Notes under the pieces: model-generated
Seen by the model: the letters and a program-made list of their open reading frames with translations, nothing else
Database searches by the model: none
Told to the model about the DNA's origin: nothing
Source: Streptomyces sp. NBC_01241
Lineage (GTDB): Bacteria; Actinomycetota; Actinomycetes; Streptomycetales; Streptomycetaceae
Assembly (NCBI RefSeq): GCF_041435435.1
Contig: NZ_CP108494.1
Span: forward strand, 8,032,501 to 8,096,500
Length of the DNA stretch: 64,000 bases
Reading direction: 5' to 3'
Program-made: the position numbers and the translations under genes
In this document: positions 59,575-64,000 of the stretch, piece by piece
How positions within the stretch are numbered: position 1 is the first letter of the stretch
Layout of the letters: the number at the start of each line of letters is the position of its first letter

Positions 59575-61745
59575 GCATCCCCGCCCAATCGTCCGGAGCG
59601 CCCGACACGGAGCCCGACGGCCCCGAGGACCGGCTCCGGAGATTCGCCACGATCTGGAGCCGGGCCATCTTCCCCTCGACGGCCACCTCCATGACGCGCA
59701 CGGAGTTCGAACAGCATCTGCTGCCGCTGGCCCGTGGGCTCAGCGACATCCTGCACGCACGGCCCTTCGACGCGGCGCCCGCGAGCGAGGTCGGCGCCGC
59801 TCTCGTCGCCGCGCACTGCACGGACCCGGACGCGCTCAGCAGCACGCTCGGCGTCATCGACTCGTACCTCGTGCTCTATTGCGGCGGCAACGGTGCGACG
59901 GCGCTGTCGACCGAGGACGGCAGAGCCCGCTGCGCCCGGATACAGCACGCCCTCGCGGGCGGGTTCACCCAGGCCCTGCGCGAGCGGACCCTCGCAGAGC
60001 AGGAGGCCATCGCCCGCTCCGCGCTCATCGCCCGTTCGGACGCCGAGCAGGCCCTGCACGCCACCGAGGCACGCTTCCGCGCCGTCTTCAAGGACGCGGC
60101 CATCGGTATCGGGATCGCCGATCTGGACGGCAATGTGCTGGAGATCAACGACACCCTCACCCGGATGTTCGGCGGCCTCGAACACCATGTGCGCAGCCAC
60201 AAGGTCAACGAGTGGGTGCACCCCGAGGACTCGCCGCAGGTCTGGAAGTACTACAACGAGCTGGTACGCGGCGAACGCGAGCACTACCGGGTCGAAAAGC
60301 CGTACTACCGCAACGACGGCACGGTGCTGTGGACCAATCTGACGGTGTCCCTGCTGCGCGACTCCGAGGGCCGGCCCGAGTATCAGCTGGCCCTGATGGA
60401 GGACACCACGGAGCGCCGGCTGCTCAACCTGCGGCTGCGGTACGAGGCCACCCATGACGCGCTCACCGGCCTGCCCAACCGGACGCTGTTCTTCGAACGG
60501 CTGGAGAAGGCGCTCGCCGCCGACGACGGCAGCCGCTTCGGCCTCTGCTACCTCGACCTCGACGGCTTCAAGGCGATCAACGACAGCCTCGGCCACGCGT
60601 CGGGGGACCGGCTGCTGGTCGAGGTGGCCGACAGGCTGCAGACCTGCGCGACCGCGCCCGGCGAGATGGTGGCGCGGCTCGGCGGCGACGAGTTCGTGGC
60701 CCTGACCACCGGCCCCGACACCCAGAAGGAGGTCGACGAGCTGGCCGGCCGCATCCTCGGCGTGCTCGGCACCCCGATCCGCCTGGACGGCCGTGAGCTG
60801 ACCGTACGCGGATCCATCGGGATCGTCGAAGGGGCGGCCGGTGAACGGAGCGCCGCCGAGGTGCTGCGCAGCGCCGACATCACCATGTACCGGGCCAAGT
60901 CGGCGGGCGGCAACCGCTTCGAGCTCGCCGACGCCGAGGCGGACGCCCGCGCCATCACCCGGCACGGCCTGACCACCGCGCTGCCGGCCGCCCTGGACCG
61001 GGGCGAGTTCTTCATCGAGTACCAGCCCCTCGTGCACCTCGGCGACGGTACGGTGCACGGCGCGGAGGCGCTGGTGCGCTGGTGCCACCCGCAGCACGGG
61101 GTGCTCGGTCCCGACCGGTTCATCCCGCTCGCCGAGCACACCGGGCTGATCGTGCCGCTCGGCCGCTGGGTGCTGGAGGAGTCCGTGCGCCAGGCCAACT
61201 TCTGGCAGGAGCGGCACAGCGATGGCGGCCCGCTGCGGATCAATGTCAACCTCTCGCCCACCCAGTTGCATCATCCGCGGCTGGTCGCCGAGACGGTGGA
61301 CGTACTGGAGCGGTCGGGGCTCGAACCCGGGGCGCTGTGTCTGGAGGTCACCGAGTCCGCCCTCATCGGCGCGGACGACGATCTGCTCAAGCCGCTGCGG
61401 CAACTGGCGGACATGGGCGTCGACATAGCGCTCGACGACTTCGGCACCGGGTACTCGAACCTGGCGAACCTGCGCAGGCTTCCGGTGAGCGTGCTCAAAC
61501 TGGACCGCTCCTTCACACAGGGCATGCAGCGGCATCCGGCGGACTCGGTCGATCTGAAGATCGTCGAGGGCATCGTCTCGCTGGCACACAGCCTGGACCT
61601 CGCGGTCACGGTGGAAGGCGTGGAGACCGCGGCCCAGGCGGAGCAGCTGCGGGACCTGGGGTGCGACACGGCCCAGGGGTGGTACTACGCCCGGCCCGGC
61701 GCCCCCGACCGGATCCACTCGCTGCTGCTGGCCGACGCGGTGTGA
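59571..61745 (+). CDS. rmdA: PAS-GGDEF-EAL cyclic di-GMP enzyme, RmdA-like
   Basis: A 724-residue cytoplasmic protein. Residues 1-150 form a helical N-terminal region. A PAS/PAC domain lies at about 165-285 (FKDAAIGIGIADLDGNVLEIND), a GGDEF domain at about 290-450 with intact GGDEF 371-375 (ARLGGDEFVAL), and an EAL domain at about 465-715 with EAL 499-501 (HGAEALVRW), NVNLSPTQLHHP and ALDDFGTGYSNL. Both domains keep catalytic residues. The architecture and the nearby sdh/LysR genes match my memory of S. coelicolor SCO0928 (RmdA), a c-di-GMP phosphodiesterase that affects development. It starts at GTG 59571 in overlap with the methyltransferase. The rmdA symbol rests on that match. Confidence 0.85.
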   Translation: MSIPAQSSGAPDTEPDGPEDRLRRFATIWSRAIFPSTATSMTRTEFEQHLLPLARGLSDILHARPFDAAPASEVGAALVAAHCTDPDALSSTLGVIDSYLVLYCGGNGATALSTEDGRARCARIQHALAGGFTQALRERTLAEQEAIARSALIARSDAEQALHATEARFRAVFKDAAIGIGIADLDGNVLEINDTLTRMFGGLEHHVRSHKVNEWVHPEDSPQVWKYYNELVRGEREHYRVEKPYYRNDGTVLWTNLTVSLLRDSEGRPEYQLALMEDTTERRLLNLRLRYEATHDALTGLPNRTLFFERLEKALAADDGSRFGLCYLDLDGFKAINDSLGHASGDRLLVEVADRLQTCATAPGEMVARLGGDEFVALTTGPDTQKEVDELAGRILGVLGTPIRLDGRELTVRGSIGIVEGAAGERSAAEVLRSADITMYRAKSAGGNRFELADAEADARAITRHGLTTALPAALDRGEFFIEYQPLVHLGDGTVHGAEALVRWCHPQHGVLGPDRFIPLAEHTGLIVPLGRWVLEESVRQANFWQERHSDGGPLRINVNLSPTQLHHPRLVAETVDVLERSGLEPGALCLEVTESALIGADDDLLKPLRQLADMGVDIALDDFGTGYSNLANLRRLPVSVLKLDRSFTQGMQRHPADSVDLKIVEGIVSLAHSLDLAVTVEGVETAAQAEQLRDLGCDTAQGWYYARPGAPDRIHSLLLADAV

Positions 61746-61748
61746 GGA

Positions 61749-61787
61749 CCGGACGGGCTCGATCGGCGGACGATCGAGCCCGTCCGG
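61749..61787. terminator. Bidirectional terminator
   Basis: A perfect 17-bp stem (CCGGACGGGCTCGATCG with its complement) around a five-base loop, four bases after the rmdA stop and between convergent genes. Confidence 0.9.
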
Positions 61788-61872
61788 CACCCGCGGAAGA
61801 AGGGCCGGGCCGGGGCAATTCAACCCCGTCCGGCGATCGAGGGCGCAGCGCGGCCGCAGGTCGCGCGACCCG

Positions 61873-62769
61873 CTACGCCCGCTCCGGACGGTTCTCCAGC
61901 AGCATCCGCTGCAACTCGCGGGCCGCACGCGGCGGCGCCACATCCGTGCGATGCGCGAGCGCGATCGTGCGCCGCAGGCCGGGAGAGGCCAGCGGCGTGG
62001 TCCGCAGGTCGTGGCCGGCCCGGGTGGCGACCATGCTGGGCACCACCGCGATCCCGAGCCCCGCCCGGACGAAGCCGAGCACCGCGTCCATCTCGCCGCC
62101 CTCCACCGTGAACGACGGCTCGAAGCCCTCCGCACGGCAGGCGGTCACCGTCAGTTCGCGCAGGTCGTAGCCGTGCCGGAACATCACGAGGGATTCGTCC
62201 TGAAGGTCGGCGATCCGTACGCGGCCGCCCCGGCCGGGCCGTGGCGCGCGCGCCGACGACACCACGACCAGGTCTTCCTGGAGCAGCTCGACCGTGGTGA
62301 GCGCGGGCGACGCTGCGGGCAGCGGCAGCACGACCAGGGCGAGATCGAGAGCCCCGCGCGCCAGCTCCCGTACGAGGTCGAGCGAACCGCCCTCCTCCAG
62401 CAGCAGCTGGATCCCCGGATGCCGGTCGTGGAAGGCGCGCAGCACGTCGGGGAGCAGGCCGGTGCAGAGGCTGGGCGTCGCTCCGAGCCGGACCCGGCCC
62501 CGGCGCAGCTGAGCCAGCTCCTGCACCTCGTGGCGTGCCGTGTCGGCGTCCGCGAGGATGCGGCGGGCCAGCGGCAGCAGGGCCTCGCCCGCGTCGGTGA
62601 GGGTGATGTTGCCCCGGGCCCGGCTGAACAGCTCCGCTCCCAGCTCGTTCTCCAGCGCCCTGATCTGCTGGGACAGCGAGGGCTGCGAGACATGCACGTC
62701 CTCGGCGGCGCGGGTGAAGTGACGGCTCTCGGCCACGGCCACGAAGTACGTCAGCTGCTGGAACTGCAT
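61873..62769 (-). CDS. LysR-family transcriptional regulator
   Basis: A 298-residue LysR-type regulator. The N-terminal winged helix is MQFQQLTYFVAVAESRHFTRAAEDVHVSQPSLSQQIRALENELG, and the effector domain runs from about 90 with VRLGATPSLCTGLLPDVLRAF. ATG 62769 is used. It is divergent from sdhC, with 95 bases between the starts, and a dyad lies in that gap, so it probably controls the succinate dehydrogenase operon and itself. The effector is unknown. Confidence 0.92.
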   Translation of the reverse strand: MQFQQLTYFVAVAESRHFTRAAEDVHVSQPSLSQQIRALENELGAELFSRARGNITLTDAGEALLPLARRILADADTARHEVQELAQLRRGRVRLGATPSLCTGLLPDVLRAFHDRHPGIQLLLEEGGSLDLVRELARGALDLALVVLPLPAASPALTTVELLQEDLVVVSSARAPRPGRGGRVRIADLQDESLVMFRHGYDLRELTVTACRAEGFEPSFTVEGGEMDAVLGFVRAGLGIAVVPSMVATRAGHDLRTTPLASPGLRRTIALAHRTDVAPPRAARELQRMLLENRPERA

Positions 62770-62790
62770 ACACACAGCATAGCGACCATG

Positions 62791-62805
62791 ATAGGGAGCG
62801 CCTAT
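62791..62805. promoter_or_regulatory. Dyad in LysR-sdhC intergenic region
   Basis: ATAGG-GAGCG-CCTAT: five-base arms around a five-base centre, 22 bases upstream of the LysR start and 60 before sdhC. This is a candidate LysR recognition site. Confidence 0.6.
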
Positions 62806-62864
62806 GAAGATCAGCTGTTCCATGTCTTGGACTGATGGGGTCCTTCGGCCCTAGCGTCGTGTCC

Positions 62865-63572
62865 ATGGCATTGGCAACACGGACGGACCGACGGCCGTCC
62901 ATGACGCGTACGCTCTGGGACTCGTCCGTCGGCAAGAAGACGATCATGGCCGTGAGTGGCCTGATCATGCTCCTCTACTTGGTTGTCCATATGATCGGCA
63001 ACCTGAAGATCTTCTTCGGGGCCGGCGAGTTCAACCATTACGCGCACTGGCTGCGGACCATGGGGGAGCCCTTCCTGCACTACGAGTGGGCCCTGTGGAT
63101 CGTCCGGGTCGTGCTCGTCGCCGCCGTGGTGCTGCACGCCACCTCCGCGTACCAACTGAGCAGGCGCGACATCAGGGCGCGCCCCGCCAAGTACGTGCAC
63201 AAGAAGCCGCGCGCCAGTTATGCCACCCGTACCATGCGCTGGGGCGGGATCATCCTCGCCCTGTTCATCGTCTGGCACATCCTCGACCTGACGACGGGCA
63301 CCGTGCACTCGGGCGGATTCCAGTCCGGGCACCCGTACCAGAACGTCGTCGACACCTTCTCCACCTGGTACGGCAACACGATCTACATCGTCGCCATGCT
63401 CGCCCTCGGACTCCACGTCCAGCACGGCTTCTGGAGCGCCGCCCAGACCCTCGGCGCGGGCAACGCGACCCGTGACCGGGTCCTCAAGACCACCGCCAAC
63501 GCCCTCGCCCTGGTGCTGACCGTGGGCTTCATCTCCGTACCCGTCGCCGTCATGACCGGAGTCGTGAGCTGA
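62865..63572 (+). CDS. sdhC: Succinate dehydrogenase cytochrome b subunit
   Basis: A 235-residue single-subunit membrane anchor of the five-helix type (b558 class). The helices are IMAVSGLIMLLYLVVHMIGNL, ALWIVRVVLVAAVVLHATSAY, GGIILALFIVWHILDL, TIYIVAMLALGLHVQHGF and the final ALVLTVGFISVPVAVM. Haem-ligand histidines lie in the helices (VVHMIGN, LHATSAY, WHILDL, LHVQHGF). ATG 62865 opens MALATRTDRRPSM. It is one base upstream of sdhA. The enzyme oxidises succinate in the TCA cycle and reduces quinone (probably menaquinone). Confidence 0.92.
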   Translation: MALATRTDRRPSMTRTLWDSSVGKKTIMAVSGLIMLLYLVVHMIGNLKIFFGAGEFNHYAHWLRTMGEPFLHYEWALWIVRVVLVAAVVLHATSAYQLSRRDIRARPAKYVHKKPRASYATRTMRWGGIILALFIVWHILDLTTGTVHSGGFQSGHPYQNVVDTFSTWYGNTIYIVAMLALGLHVQHGFWSAAQTLGAGNATRDRVLKTTANALALVLTVGFISVPVAVMTGVVS

Positions 63573-63573
63573 C

Positions 63574-64000
<427 letters not shown>

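Noticed and set aside
59385..62135. A 916-codon minus-strand open frame
   Set aside because: It lies opposite the rmdA-like gene and the LysR 3' end; no domain is recognisable and codon use fits a shadow frame.

Overview
The window is high-GC actinobacterial DNA and almost certainly comes from a Streptomyces chromosome. It has GTG and TTG starts, ATGA/GTGA/TGATG overlaps, DUF574-type methyltransferases, SpoIIE-type phosphatases, an RmdA-like c-di-GMP enzyme and a FluC pair. The mix of metabolic genes with transposase remnants, truncations and frameshifts suggests a chromosome arm or arm boundary. That placement is an inference. I see no rRNA, tRNA or CRISPR.

Layout. 1-3.6 kb is decayed accessory DNA: the right end of an IS4-family element, a DUF574 methyltransferase, a deleted transposase remnant, a lone [2Fe-2S] subunit of a molybdenum hydroxylase and a broken amidohydrolase. 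3.6-6.3 kb holds a membrane protein, panD, a GNAT protein, an Asp/Glu-racemase-like protein and a proline-rich peptide. 6.4-10 kb holds an encapsulin with its DyP peroxidase cargo, then 6-phosphogluconate dehydrogenase. 10.4-15.7 kb holds an Rpf/LysM/M23 wall hydrolase, an EamA-like transporter, a FhuF-like Fe-S protein and an APC permease. 15.9-19.4 kb is a signalling operon (receiver-phosphatase, CHASE3 histidine kinase, HATPase). 19.7-22.6 kb holds an SDR-like protein with an N-terminal Cys cluster, a 58-aa protein and two crcB genes.

22.8-32.5 kb is a urea/ammonium cluster: urea transporter, ureA, a His-rich CbiX-like protein, ureB, ureC, ureF, ureG, ureD and amt. The urea transporter is split by a complete 1533-bp IS4-family element flanked by a 12-bp target duplication. 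Removing the element and one copy of the duplication restores the reading frame, so the insertion looks recent.

32.6-40.5 kb holds a fucosidase remnant, an LMF/DUF1990/YndJ operon with two palindromic operators and a YndJ frameshift, a siderophore ABC operon with a DmdR/IdeR-type iron box, and a frameshifted GH18 chitinase. 40.5-48.4 kb holds an adrenodoxin-type ferredoxin-NADP reductase, a PAS-GAF-phosphatase-HATPase regulator, a WS/DGAT acyltransferase, a three-gene L-fucose oxidation operon and a truncated Fpg/Nei gene. 48.5-52.3 kb is a LytTR regulator / DUF485 / ActP-like symporter / LytS-like kinase operon. 52.3-58.2 kb holds a short zinc-finger anti-sigma gene convergent with and overlapping an ECF sigma gene, an amino acid permease, a Usp protein and small secreted or proline-rich proteins. 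58.7-64 kb holds a second DUF574 methyltransferase coupled to an rmdA-like gene, a LysR regulator with a candidate operator, and the start of an sdhCA operon that runs off the window.
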